37,482 nucleotides of DNA from NCBI GenBank assembly GCA_963727465.1, contig CAVSGL010000002.1:1-37482 (forward strand), read 5' to 3'. Made by a program: the position numbers and the translations under genes. Of the stretch, positions 23,946 to 30,540 are shown piece after piece. Numbering within the stretch: the first letter of the stretch is position 1; each line of letters starts with the position of its first letter. This stretch comes from VRUE01 sp963727465 (GTDB lineage Bacteria > Actinomycetota > Thermoleophilia > Solirubrobacterales > 70-9). The notes beneath the pieces were generated by a model. That model did not search any database, had not been told where the DNA came from, and saw only the letters and a list, made by a program, of their open reading frames with translations.

Positions 23946-24139
23946 GCGGCTTCGTCCCGACGCTCGGCGAGGAAGGCATCGACATCGGCGGGGTCGATCC
24001 GCCGCGAGGCTCCGAGCTTGTAGCTGGGCAGCTCGCCGCGCCTGATCCAGTTGCGGATCGTGCGGTCCGAAACCGCGAGGTATGCGGCGAGGGTTCGCTC
24101 GGTGAAGAAGGGCTCGATCTGGGCTGAGTTCTCCCCCAT
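23942..24139 (-). CDS. Excisionase/MerR-like helix-turn-helix protein
   Basis: A 65-aa protein; residues 12-62 form the helix-turn-helix 17/MerR-like fold (TERTLAAYLAVSDRTIRNWIRRGELPSYKLGASRRIDPADVDAFLAER). Its ATG at 24139 follows GAGAGAG. Translation is coupled to the integrase by a 4-bp overlap, a typical xis-int arrangement. The longer open frame to 24358 has no coding character. Confidence 0.88.
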   Translation of the reverse strand: MGENSAQIEPFFTERTLAAYLAVSDRTIRNWIRRGELPSYKLGASRRIDPADVDAFLAERRDEAA

Positions 24140-24227
24140 GCTCTCTCTGTCCGAAAAAGGGGCGAAGTGCCCCACCGAGTTCGTCAGAACATCCGTCGAG
24201 AGTGCCCCGAAAGACCGAAGGTCAGAC

Positions 24228-24302
24228 CCCTCCGGGCGGCCATACGCGCGGCCGTCCGCACGGCGCAGCCGTGCCACAATTGGCCGCCGGCCGCCCGGAG
24301 GG
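24228..24302. repeat. Nested inverted repeat upstream of xis
   Basis: CCCTCCGGGCGGCC (24228-24241) and its exact complement (24289-24302) form 14-bp arms around 47 bp. Inside the loop GCACGGC-gca-GCCGTGC (24258-24274) forms a second hairpin. It lies in the 281-bp gap between xis and the IS110 transposase, which otherwise holds no gene I can support. Confidence 0.6.
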
Positions 24303-24420
24303 ACCCGGCACCGATCTACTTGCTGACCTTCTCGATCAAGAAGGTGCGGCCCAGGCACGGAACAGTCGCTCCTATGTCAAGTAACACCTCTGAGAGAGAA
24401 CGGGAGATCGGGAATCCCCA

Positions 24421-25470
24421 TCAAGATGAACAAGAGGAAAACTGGGTCTGCGCAGGCGTCTGCAGGGCTCGCCAGACGACCCGGACCAGGTGACGCTTGA
24501 GACAGCGAAACGCCTCCTTGGTCGACTTGCCCTCGGCGCGCTTGCGGGCCAGGTAGGCGCGGGCCTCGGGATGAACCCGGGCCTGGGTGACGGCGATCCG
24601 GTAGAAGGCGACGTTCAGCTGGCGGTTGCCGCGCCGTGAGAGGCGGTGGCGGCGTACCCGCCCCGAGGAGGCCGGCAGCGGCGCGCAGCCGGCATGCCGG
24701 GCGAGCTTGGCGTCGGTGGCAAAGCGCCCGATGCCGCCGATCTCGCCGATCAACTTGGCGGCCCCGAGAACGCCACAGCCGGGGAGCTCCAGCAGTTGCG
24801 GGGCGTATGCCCGTACCAGCACCTCGATCTCGGTGGCCAACTCGCGCTCGTGGCGGGTGATCTCGCCGATCCTGCCCAGCAGGTCACGGCAGATGCGCAC
24901 CTGGGCGCACTGCTCGCGGCGAGCGAGGCGCTGGGCAAGGCCGCGACGGACGTGGTCGCGTACCAAGGTGCGGACGTCGGGCTCAAGCCCGGCGTCGATG
25001 TCATGCATATGCCAGCGCAGGCGCGAGGTGAGGATGGTGCGCTCGCGGACAAGGTTCTCGCGGTGGTCGACCAGATGCTTCAACTCGCGCGCCTGGGGGT
25101 CGGCGTGGGCCTCGTGCACCCCTTCTGGCTCGCGCAGGGCCGCGCGGGCGATCGCCAGGGCGTCGATTCCGTCTGACTTGCCGTAGTGGCGCCCGCCCTT
25201 GCGGGCTTCGGCCATCAGCTTGGGCGGCACCCGCACCACCCGCTCTGAGGCGGCCATCAGCGCGCGCTCGAGGCGGCCATTGACATTGCGCACGTCCTCC
25301 AGGGCAAAGCGCATCCCCTCGTCTTTGGCGAGCCGGTGGGCCCAGCTGCGCAACTCCTCGTGGCCAGCCCTATCGGCCGGGACCGTGATCTCGGCGAGCA
25401 GCTCTCCGAGCGGCGTCACCGCAACGGCGGTATGGGACTGCTTGTGGGGGTCGATTCCGATCGTGATCAC
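24421..25470 (-). CDS. IS110-family transposase (DEDD)
   Basis: A 349-aa protein with an N-terminal DEDD RuvC-like domain: D7 (GIDPHK), E58 (ALEDV), D100 and D103 (KSDGIDA). A central helical bundle follows, then the C-terminal Tnp20 domain with LPGCGVLGAAKLIGEIG and the catalytic-Ser region PASSGR followed by RLSRRGNRQLN. It looks intact. The GTG start at 25470 is preceded by AAGGAG with 10 nt spacing. Transposition probably needs the structured RNA of the 5' leader, as in the IS110 bridge-RNA mechanism. Confidence 0.93.
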   Translation of the reverse strand: MITIGIDPHKQSHTAVAVTPLGELLAEITVPADRAGHEELRSWAHRLAKDEGMRFALEDVRNVNGRLERALMAASERVVRVPPKLMAEARKGGRHYGKSDGIDALAIARAALREPEGVHEAHADPQARELKHLVDHRENLVRERTILTSRLRWHMHDIDAGLEPDVRTLVRDHVRRGLAQRLARREQCAQVRICRDLLGRIGEITRHERELATEIEVLVRAYAPQLLELPGCGVLGAAKLIGEIGGIGRFATDAKLARHAGCAPLPASSGRVRRHRLSRRGNRQLNVAFYRIAVTQARVHPEARAYLARKRAEGKSTKEAFRCLKRHLVRVVWRALQTPAQTQFSSCSS

Positions 25471-25571
25471 TTCGGTGCGTCTCCTTATGCTTGGCGTTGT
25501 CCTCGGTCACGGATCGACGGCGGACGTAACTGGGTTTGCGCTGAGCACGCTCCTATTGGGTCACGCCGGCG

Positions 25572-25662
25572 GTCCTTGGGCGCGACGGGCGACACGACCG
25601 AACCTCGGCCAGCCTCAAAAAGGCGACGGCATAATGTTGGGTCAGCCCGTCGCGCCGAGGAC
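25572..25662 (-). ncRNA. Candidate IS110 bridge RNA region
   Basis: In the noncoding leader of the transposase, GGCGCGACGGGC (25579-25590) and its exact complement (25645-25656) make a 12-bp stem. It extends by GTCCT/AGGAC (25572-25576 / 25658-25662) after a small internal loop. The 54-nt interior holds a minor GCCT/AGGC hairpin. Position 5' of the transposase matches the IS110-subgroup location of bridge RNAs. Exact ends and the guide loops are not determined. Confidence 0.5.
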
Positions 25663-25918
25663 GCTAGGCCGGTCGGTGGACGTGCTTTCCACCGCGCCTG
25701 AGGGGACTCTCCCACCCAGTTCATAGTGTGTCGGGTGTTCGGGGTTGGTAGCTGGGGGAGGCTTGGATGGCTGCTCGGCTGGACTCGCGGGGAAGCTCGA
25801 AGCCTCTACGAGAACAGCCGACTCGGTAGCTGGACGGAGTTCGACGTTGGTCTTGGTCTCATTCTTGGTCTTGGTTCTTGCCTTTGGTCTTTGAATAGAT
25901 GAGACCAATTTCGCCGCC
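25663..25918. other. Gene-free stretch with TTGGTCT microrepeats
   Basis: No gene is supported here; a minus-strand open frame (25642-25935) is low-complexity. TTGGTCT occurs at 25847, 25853, 25865 and 25884, with a near-copy at 25871. CGGTGGA/TCCACCG makes a short hairpin near 25673-25693 that could serve as a terminator for the XRE operon. Confidence 0.4.
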
Positions 25919-26233
25919 TCACCCGCCCGACCCATCCGCCGCCCCGCCTCCGCCCTCGCCGCGCCCGTCGACTACGAACGTGCCCGGCCGGGCGAAGCCC
26001 GAGTCCCATCCGATCCCCTCGAACAACGGACAGGCGATCTTCACGCCGACCGCCCCGGCGACCTTGACCATCGTGTCGATCCTCGGGATGCGTTCGCCGC
26101 GCTCCAAGAGGCCGATCTCGGTCCTGTGCAACGACGCGCGGATGCCGGCCTCTTCCTGAGAGAGACCGGCATCTTTGCGGGCGAGGGCGAGGTTCTTGCC
26201 AAAGCGACGGGCGAGGTCGGACCCGCCCGCCAT
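25919..26233 (-). CDS. XRE-family transcriptional regulator
   Basis: A 104-aa protein with an N-terminal helix-turn-helix (RRFGKNLALARKDAGLSQEEAGIRASLHRTEIGLLERGERIPRIDTMVKVAGAVGV) and a Gly-rich C-terminal tail. Its start codon overlaps the stop of the upstream gene by one base, so they form a two-gene operon. Likely a DNA-binding regulator; target unknown. Confidence 0.85.
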   Translation of the reverse strand: MAGGSDLARRFGKNLALARKDAGLSQEEAGIRASLHRTEIGLLERGERIPRIDTMVKVAGAVGVKIACPLFEGIGWDSGFARPGTFVVDGRGEGGGGAADGSGG

Positions 26234-26523
26234 CAGACGCCCCAGATCCGCGCGAAGTAAAGCGCGGCTCTGCTCGGGACGGCCAAGCCTCCCTTGCAGT
26301 TCAGGAGCCCTGCGCCGTCCAGCTGGCGGATCGCGCGCTCGACGGAGTCGAAGGCGCCGAAGTCCTCCGAACCGGTGTTCAGGGCTCGTGAGAGCTCGGG
26401 GATGGTCAGCTGGGTCGGGTGCTCGTCAAGGACGAAGGCCAGGACCGCCGTCTCGGTCTTGGCGTCTTCGTCGGCGGGGAGAGGAATGCGCTCGGCGCAA
26501 TCCGTAGTGTTCTCATCAGCCAT
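26233..26523 (-). CDS. Small winged-helix-like protein
   Basis: A 96-aa protein from ATG 26523 (AGGAG about 12 nt upstream). The C-terminal two-thirds read as a winged helix: VLAFVLDEHPTQLTIPELSRALN, then DSVERAIRQLDGAGLLNCKGGLAVPSRAALYFARI. It is coupled to the XRE gene by a 1-nt stop/start overlap. This pair is often seen together in actinobacterial islands; function unknown. A longer frame to GTG 26568 is possible. Confidence 0.7.
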   Translation of the reverse strand: MADENTTDCAERIPLPADEDAKTETAVLAFVLDEHPTQLTIPELSRALNTGSEDFGAFDSVERAIRQLDGAGLLNCKGGLAVPSRAALYFARIWGV

Positions 26524-26716
26524 TGGGAGTACACGCTCCTTGTGGTCAGGTCCTCGGTTGGCGTACACGCGCCGCCGGGGGCCGCTTTCCTGGAGCCGGT
26601 ACGTCGATACCGTTCCCGCTGCGGCCGGCCTGGGTTTCCTATGCCGGTCGCCACGGGGCCGGTGTCATCAGCACGCGGCCCCACTTATGTTTGCCTCAGC
26701 AGCCTAGCACGAATAT

Positions 26717-26995
26717 ATGGTGAACCGTAAACGCAGCCGAGCGCATCGCGACCAGCCTCAACCCGCACTCGGGGCTGCGATTCGCGAGCTGCGCCGGAGA
26801 CAGGGCAAGACGCTGAAAGAGCTTGCTCCGCTCGCGGGCGTTACCTGGGGCACGCTCGGGGTCATCGAGCGCGGGGAAGCAAACCCCACCTGGGGCACCG
26901 TCAAGGGAATCGCGGACGCCCTCGGCGTCTCAATGGACGATCTCGCCAAGCGCGCAGACAGGTCCGCCGCTGGTGAAAATGCGACCAAAATGTGA
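26717..26995 (+). CDS. XRE-family HTH regulator
   Basis: A 92-aa protein; residues 18-78 are an XRE helix-turn-helix (IRELRRRQGKTLKELAPLAGVTWGTLGVIERGEANPTWGTVKGIADALGVSMDDLA). It is divergent from the wHTH/XRE pair across 193 bp. A weak TAGCAC -10 (26705-26710) is 6 nt before the ATG. It is the last island gene before the tRNA-Arg attachment site. Confidence 0.85.
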   Translation: MVNRKRSRAHRDQPQPALGAAIRELRRRQGKTLKELAPLAGVTWGTLGVIERGEANPTWGTVKGIADALGVSMDDLAKRADRSAAGENATKM

Positions 26996-27005
26996 CCACG
27001 GCCTC

Positions 27006-27117
27006 GCGGAACGCCCCGGAATCGCCCGGAGGCGCGCGGAACGTCGATTCAACTCGAAGCCGCGCAAACGGCTCTGCAATAGGAAATACGCGGCGCTCGG
27101 CGGAACGAAGCGGAACG
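27006..27117. repeat. Four GCGGAACG copies beside tRNA-Arg 3' end
   Basis: GCGGAACG occurs at 27006-27013, 27036-27043, 27100-27107 and 27110-27117, all in the same orientation, the last touching the tRNA 3' end. They may be integrase arm-type binding sites, or chance in GC-rich DNA. Confidence 0.4.
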
Positions 27118-27189
27118 CGCCCGACAGGATTCGAACCTGTGACCTTCGGTTTCGTAGACCGACGCTCTATCCAACTGAGCTACGGGCGC
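27116..27189 (-). tRNA. tRNA-Arg(ACG)
   Basis: The minus strand folds as a full cloverleaf: acceptor GCGCCCG/CGGGCGC, D arm with AGCTCAGTTGGATAGAGC, anticodon loop CTACGAA giving ACG, T arm ACAGG-TTCGAAT-CCTGT, discriminator G. CCA is not encoded. Three partial copies of its 3' half lie 13-15 kb away, so this is the attachment gene of the island, with the tRNA kept intact on this side. Confidence 0.97.
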
Positions 27190-27282
27190 TCGCGCACGCC
27201 ACGGCGGCTCTCGGGAGAGCCTGAGGCGCGGGATTGGGGATTCTAGGGCTTTGGAACGGGCTATATGCTCGCCAGCAGGGGA

Positions 27283-28482
27283 ATGGCGACGGAAGCTGCA
27301 TCCGTTGGGGGTCGGCCCGCGCCGCGCGTTGTCGCCGCAGTCGCGCTCGTCGGCCTCAGCGGCGCCTGGAATGGAGGCAACGTGGGGCCCGTCGCCTCGC
27401 AGATCAGCGATGAGTTCGACGTCTCGCTGGCCGCGGTCGGGCTGCTCTCCGGAACGATCTTCATGGGGGCGGTGGTGGCCGGGCTGGTCTTCGCCGCGCA
27501 GGTCGGCGACCGGACGGGGCTGCTCCGGGGGCTGCGGCTCTCCTGTCTCGGGCTGATCCTCGGCAACGCGATCTTCGCGCTCAGCCCCGACTTTGCCGGC
27601 CTCGCGGTCGCCCGCCTCTTCCCCGGCCTCGCCTTCGCCCTGATCAACACCCTCGGCGGCGTCTACGCGCGCCAGGCCGGCGGCGTGCGGCTGATCGGCG
27701 TCTTCGGCGCCGCGATCCAGCTCGGCATCGCCGGCGCCCTGGTCGTCGGCAGCGTGCTCGTCGACCTCGGCGCCGACTGGCGGGTCGGCTTCGCGATCAG
27801 CGCCCTGCTCGGCGTCGTCGCCCTGCTGTCGCTGCCGCGGACCGAGACGCCGGGCTCGGCCCTGCCGAAACGCCAGCCGGGCTTCTTGCGCGCCGCCCTG
27901 ACCCACGCGCGCGCCTGGCGCCTGTCGCTGCTCTTCGTCTCCGTCTATGGCGTGCCGCTGACCCTCTCGGCCTGGCTGGTCCAGTACCTCGTCGACGACG
28001 GCGACCTGAAGACGGGGATCGCCGGGGCCCTCTCCTTCCTGCTGTTCGGCCTCGCGGCGGCGATGCGCCTCACCGGCGCCCAGCTGCAGCAGCGCGGCGT
28101 CCGTCACCTCGTGCTCGCGGGGTCGCTCGGGTTCTCGGGGCTCGGCCTGGTCCTGCTGGCGGCCGATCCGGCTGCCCCGGTCGCCCTGCTCGCGGTGATC
28201 GCGATGGGCATCGGCTTCGCGATCCCCTACGCGACGATGATGACCGAGGCGCAGCAGCTGTTCCCCTCGGCGCCGTCGGAGCCGCTGGCGCTGATGACCG
28301 TGGCGGCGCTGGTCCCGCCGATCTTCGCCGTCCCGCTCGTCGGCCAAGCGCTGGACGACGGCAACGGCGCGGCGGCGATGCTCGCGCTCGGCGCCTTCCT
28401 CGTCCTCGCCACGCTGCTGAACCTGCGCCGCTCGGGGATCGCGCTGACGGCGGCGGACGAGCCGGCGGCTCAGCGCCCCTGA
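27283..28482 (+). CDS. MFS transporter
   Basis: A 399-aa permease with about 12 membrane segments. GGNVGPVASQISDEFDVSLAAVGLLSGTIFMGAV and the loop motif QVGDRTGLLRGL are typical of MFS. ATG 27283 is preferred because TATATG at 27262-27267 looks like the -10; an in-frame ATG at 27265 lies inside that box. This is the first core gene right of the island. It is convergent with, and overlaps by 13 bp, the enoyl-CoA hydratase-like gene. Substrate unknown. Confidence 0.87.
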   Translation: MATEAASVGGRPAPRVVAAVALVGLSGAWNGGNVGPVASQISDEFDVSLAAVGLLSGTIFMGAVVAGLVFAAQVGDRTGLLRGLRLSCLGLILGNAIFALSPDFAGLAVARLFPGLAFALINTLGGVYARQAGGVRLIGVFGAAIQLGIAGALVVGSVLVDLGADWRVGFAISALLGVVALLSLPRTETPGSALPKRQPGFLRAALTHARAWRLSLLFVSVYGVPLTLSAWLVQYLVDDGDLKTGIAGALSFLLFGLAAAMRLTGAQLQQRGVRHLVLAGSLGFSGLGLVLLAADPAAPVALLAVIAMGIGFAIPYATMMTEAQQLFPSAPSEPLALMTVAALVPPIFAVPLVGQALDDGNGAAAMLALGAFLVLATLLNLRRSGIALTAADEPAAQRP

Positions 28483-29246
28483 AACTCGGCGTGGCCGGGA
28501 CCCTGCTCGAGGAAGGTCCTGACGGCGTTCTGGAGGTCCTCGCTGGCGAAGAGGTCGGCGGCGTCCTCGCGCACGGCGCGGTCGGCGGCGGGGATGCCGC
28601 CTTCGCGGAAGCGGCGCAGGATGTGCTTGGTCATCGCGTGCGCCCTGGTCGGGCCGGCGGCGAGCTCGGCGGCGTAGGCGCGGGCGCGCTCGTCGAAGCC
28701 ATCGTCATCCCAGAGCAGGTTGACGACGCCCCAGCGCTCCATCTGCTCGGCACCGAAGAGCCCGCCGCTCATCACGAAGTGGCGGGCGCGCCCGCTGCCG
28801 GCGCGCTCGGCGAGGCGCTGGGTGCCGCCCATCGAGGGCGTCAGGCCGACCACCGTCTCGACCAGGCCGAACTGGGCCGAGCGCGCGGCGAGGATCAGGT
28901 CGCAGCCGAGCGCCAGCTCGAAGGCCGCGGTCAGGGTCAGCGCGTGGGCGGCGAAGAGCACCGGCAGCGGCAGCGCTTCCACCCGTTCGACCGTGCCGAT
29001 CAGCTCGTCCCAGAGGGCGCTGCCCTGCTCCGGCGTCAGCCCCTCGAACTCGTGCACGTCGACCCCGCCCGAGACGGCGCGGCCCTCGGCGCGGAAGAGC
29101 AGCGCCCGCGGCGGGTCGGCCTCGACCGCGGCGACCGCCGCCTCCAGGTCTTCGAACAGCTGCCGGTTGAAGAGGTTGAGCGGCGGGCTGTCGAGGCTGG
29201 CGACCGCGAGTCCGGCCTCGTCTCGCTCGAGCTTGACCAGGCTCAT
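28470..29246 (-). CDS. Enoyl-CoA hydratase/isomerase family protein
   Basis: A 258-aa crotonase-fold protein. The first oxyanion-hole segment is RAVSGGVDVHEFEG. The second segment, usually a GGG run before the first acid, reads TLTAAFELALGCD here, so the Gly-rich loop is changed, while both acidic positions (the E of AFELALG and the E of FGLVETVVG) are kept. It probably acts on an acyl-CoA double bond or thioester. ATG 29246 overlaps the thioesterase gene by 4 bp, indicating a coupled pair. Confidence 0.85.
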   Translation of the reverse strand: MSLVKLERDEAGLAVASLDSPPLNLFNRQLFEDLEAAVAAVEADPPRALLFRAEGRAVSGGVDVHEFEGLTPEQGSALWDELIGTVERVEALPLPVLFAAHALTLTAAFELALGCDLILAARSAQFGLVETVVGLTPSMGGTQRLAERAGSGRARHFVMSGGLFGAEQMERWGVVNLLWDDDGFDERARAYAAELAAGPTRAHAMTKHILRRFREGGIPAADRAVREDAADLFASEDLQNAVRTFLEQGPGHAEFQGR

Positions 29247-29710
29247 GCCGCAGGCGCCTCGGCCCGGTTCAGCCGCACGTGCCACTGCACGGTCGCGCTC
29301 GCGACCTGGTTGCCCTCGCCGTCGAAGAGCTCGATCTCGCAGGGGAACTGGACCTTGCCCTCGGCGTCGAGCGTCGCCAGCGCCTGCTCGGCCGGAACGC
29401 CCAGCTTCGCCCGCGCCTCGATCGGCCCCTTGGCGATCTTCTCGTAGGAGATCTCGGCGCTGCGCGCCAACGGCGTCACCTCGCCCATGCGCTCGGCGAA
29501 GGCGCCGACGAAGGCGCCGCCCGACGCCGCCTCGGCGGCCGTGAACAGCGCCCCGGCGTGCTGCGAGCCGACGTGGTTGTTCAGCTCGTCACGCTCGGGC
29601 AGGCGCACGGTGGCGCCACCCGGCTCGATCTCGGTGATCTCCAGCCCGAGATGCCCGGCGAAGGGCACGGCCTGCGTCATCCCCTGGGCTATCGCATCGA
29701 AATCGGTCAC
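29243..29710 (-). CDS. Hotdog-fold thioesterase (DUF4442-like)
   Basis: A 155-aa protein with the hotdog pattern: FAGHLGLEITEIEPGGATVRLPERDELNNHVGSQHAGALFTAAEAASGGAF. The NHVGSQHAG turn and central helix are the usual active-site region. It is likely an acyl-CoA thioesterase acting with the coupled enoyl-CoA hydratase-like protein. GTG 29710 follows AGGTGGAG. It is divergent from the F420-reductase-like gene. Confidence 0.82.
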   Translation of the reverse strand: MTDFDAIAQGMTQAVPFAGHLGLEITEIEPGGATVRLPERDELNNHVGSQHAGALFTAAEAASGGAFVGAFAERMGEVTPLARSAEISYEKIAKGPIEARAKLGVPAEQALATLDAEGKVQFPCEIELFDGEGNQVASATVQWHVRLNRAEAPAA

Positions 29711-29736
29711 TGCTCCACCTTTCGGGTCTTTGGAGC

Positions 29737-29743
29737 GACAATA
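29737..29743. promoter_or_regulatory. Overlapping back-to-back -10 boxes
   Basis: GACAAT (29737-29742, plus) and TATTGT (29743-29738, minus) overlap. Each leaves a 27-nt leader containing a Shine-Dalgarno site before its start codon (29770 and 29710). One polymerase at a time could use this stretch. Confidence 0.4.
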
Positions 29744-29769
29744 GAGAGGTCGAGCAAAAGGAGGAAGCG

Positions 29770-30423
29770 GTGAAGATCGGGGTGCTGGGAACGGGAACGG
29801 TCGGCAGGACGATCGGCTCGAAGCTGATCGAGCTCGGCCACGAGGTGACGATGGGCTCGCGCTCGCCCGACGGCGAGGCGCTGCGGGCCTGGGTGAACGA
29901 GGCCGGCGCGGACGCCCATGGCGGCAGCTTCGCCGACGCCGCCGCGGCCGGCGAGCTGGTCTTCAACTGCACCGCCGGCGAGGCCTCGCTGGAGGCGCTC
30001 GAGGCCGCCGGGACCGACAAGCTCGCCGGCAAGACGCTGGTCGACGTCGCCAACCCGCTCGACTTCTCGCGGGGCATGCCGCCGACCCTCGGCGTCTGCA
30101 ACGACGACAGCCTCGGCGAGCGGATCCAGGCCGCCTTTCCCGAGGCGAAGGTCGTCAAGGCGCTCAACACCGTCAACGCCGCGGTCATGGTCGCGCCCGC
30201 GGGCGTGCCCGGCGACCACAACGTCTTCGTCTGCGGCGAGGACGCCGGCGCCAAGGCGGAGACGCTCGAGCTGCTCACCGCCTTCGGCTGGCCGCCCGAA
30301 CGGGTGATCGACCTCGGCGGGATCGAGGCCGCGCGCGGAACCGAGATGTACCTGCCGCTGTGGTTGCGGCTGATGGGCGCGCTCGGCGGCCCCCAGTTCA
30401 ACATCGAGGTGCGCAGGGCGTAG
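29770..30423 (+). CDS. NADPH-dependent F420 reductase-like oxidoreductase
   Basis: A 217-aa Rossmann protein starting MKIGVLGTGTVGRTIGSKLIELGHEVTMGSR, the dinucleotide motif GxGxxG of the F420-NADP oxidoreductase (Fno/NpdG-like) family. The rest (VKALNTVNAAVM, a central signature) also fits. It could move hydride between NADPH and F420, or be an F420-independent relative. GTG 29770 has a strong AAAGGAGG site. Convergent with pyk across a structured intergenic element. Confidence 0.85.
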   Translation: MKIGVLGTGTVGRTIGSKLIELGHEVTMGSRSPDGEALRAWVNEAGADAHGGSFADAAAAGELVFNCTAGEASLEALEAAGTDKLAGKTLVDVANPLDFSRGMPPTLGVCNDDSLGERIQAAFPEAKVVKALNTVNAAVMVAPAGVPGDHNVFVCGEDAGAKAETLELLTAFGWPPERVIDLGGIEAARGTEMYLPLWLRLMGALGGPQFNIEVRRA

Positions 30424-30430
30424 CTGACGA

Positions 30431-30540
30431 GCCCTGAGACGTTCCGGAATCAAGCGATACAAGGAAGAGGGAGCCGGAAGGCAATTGCCTTTCGGCGACC
30501 GATGACGCCGTAGCGCGCCGATACCGGGGCGTCTCAGGGC
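30431..30540 (+). ncRNA. Candidate structured RNA between convergent genes
   Basis: Outer arms GCCCTGAGACG (30431-30441) and CGTCTCAGGGC (30530-30540) are exact complements. They continue inward through TT/GG and CCGG/CCGG (30444-30447 / 30524-30527), giving a 17-bp stem if the two T/G pairs are U-G wobbles. An inner hairpin GCCGGAAGGC-AATT-GCCTTTCGGC (30473-30496) has one G-U. All non-Watson-Crick pairs are G-U only on the plus strand. The right arm contains the pyk stop codon. It may be a structured RNA, a terminator or a MITE-like element. Confidence 0.45.

Larger units (their letters stand above)
24421..25662 (-). mobile_element. IS110-family insertion sequence (boundaries uncertain)
   Basis: This comprises a complete IS110-type transposase and a structured 5' leader. 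IS110 elements lack clear terminal inverted repeats and target duplications, so the ends cannot be fixed by eye; the range covers only the transposase plus the structured leader. Confidence 0.75.

Noticed and set aside
24213..24226. A possible inverted fragment of the tRNA-Arg att core near xis.
   Set aside because: Only 11 bp match the tRNA anticodon region and in the wrong orientation; better treated as a short repeat with 14305.
24202..24384. Plus-strand frame between xis and IS110.
   Set aside because: It reads through the nested inverted repeat and has shadow-like composition.
25642..25935. A 97-aa minus-strand frame after the XRE gene.
   Set aside because: Low-complexity (Lys-Thr and Pro-rich), generated partly by the TTGGTCT repeats; it overlaps the XRE gene and has no ribosome site.
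26823..27246. Plus-strand open frames across the tRNA-Arg (reading ...PDRIRTCDLRF...).
   Set aside because: This peptide is the well-known spurious translation of a tRNA antisense strand; the locus is a tRNA. The same applies to frames over 14184-14231.
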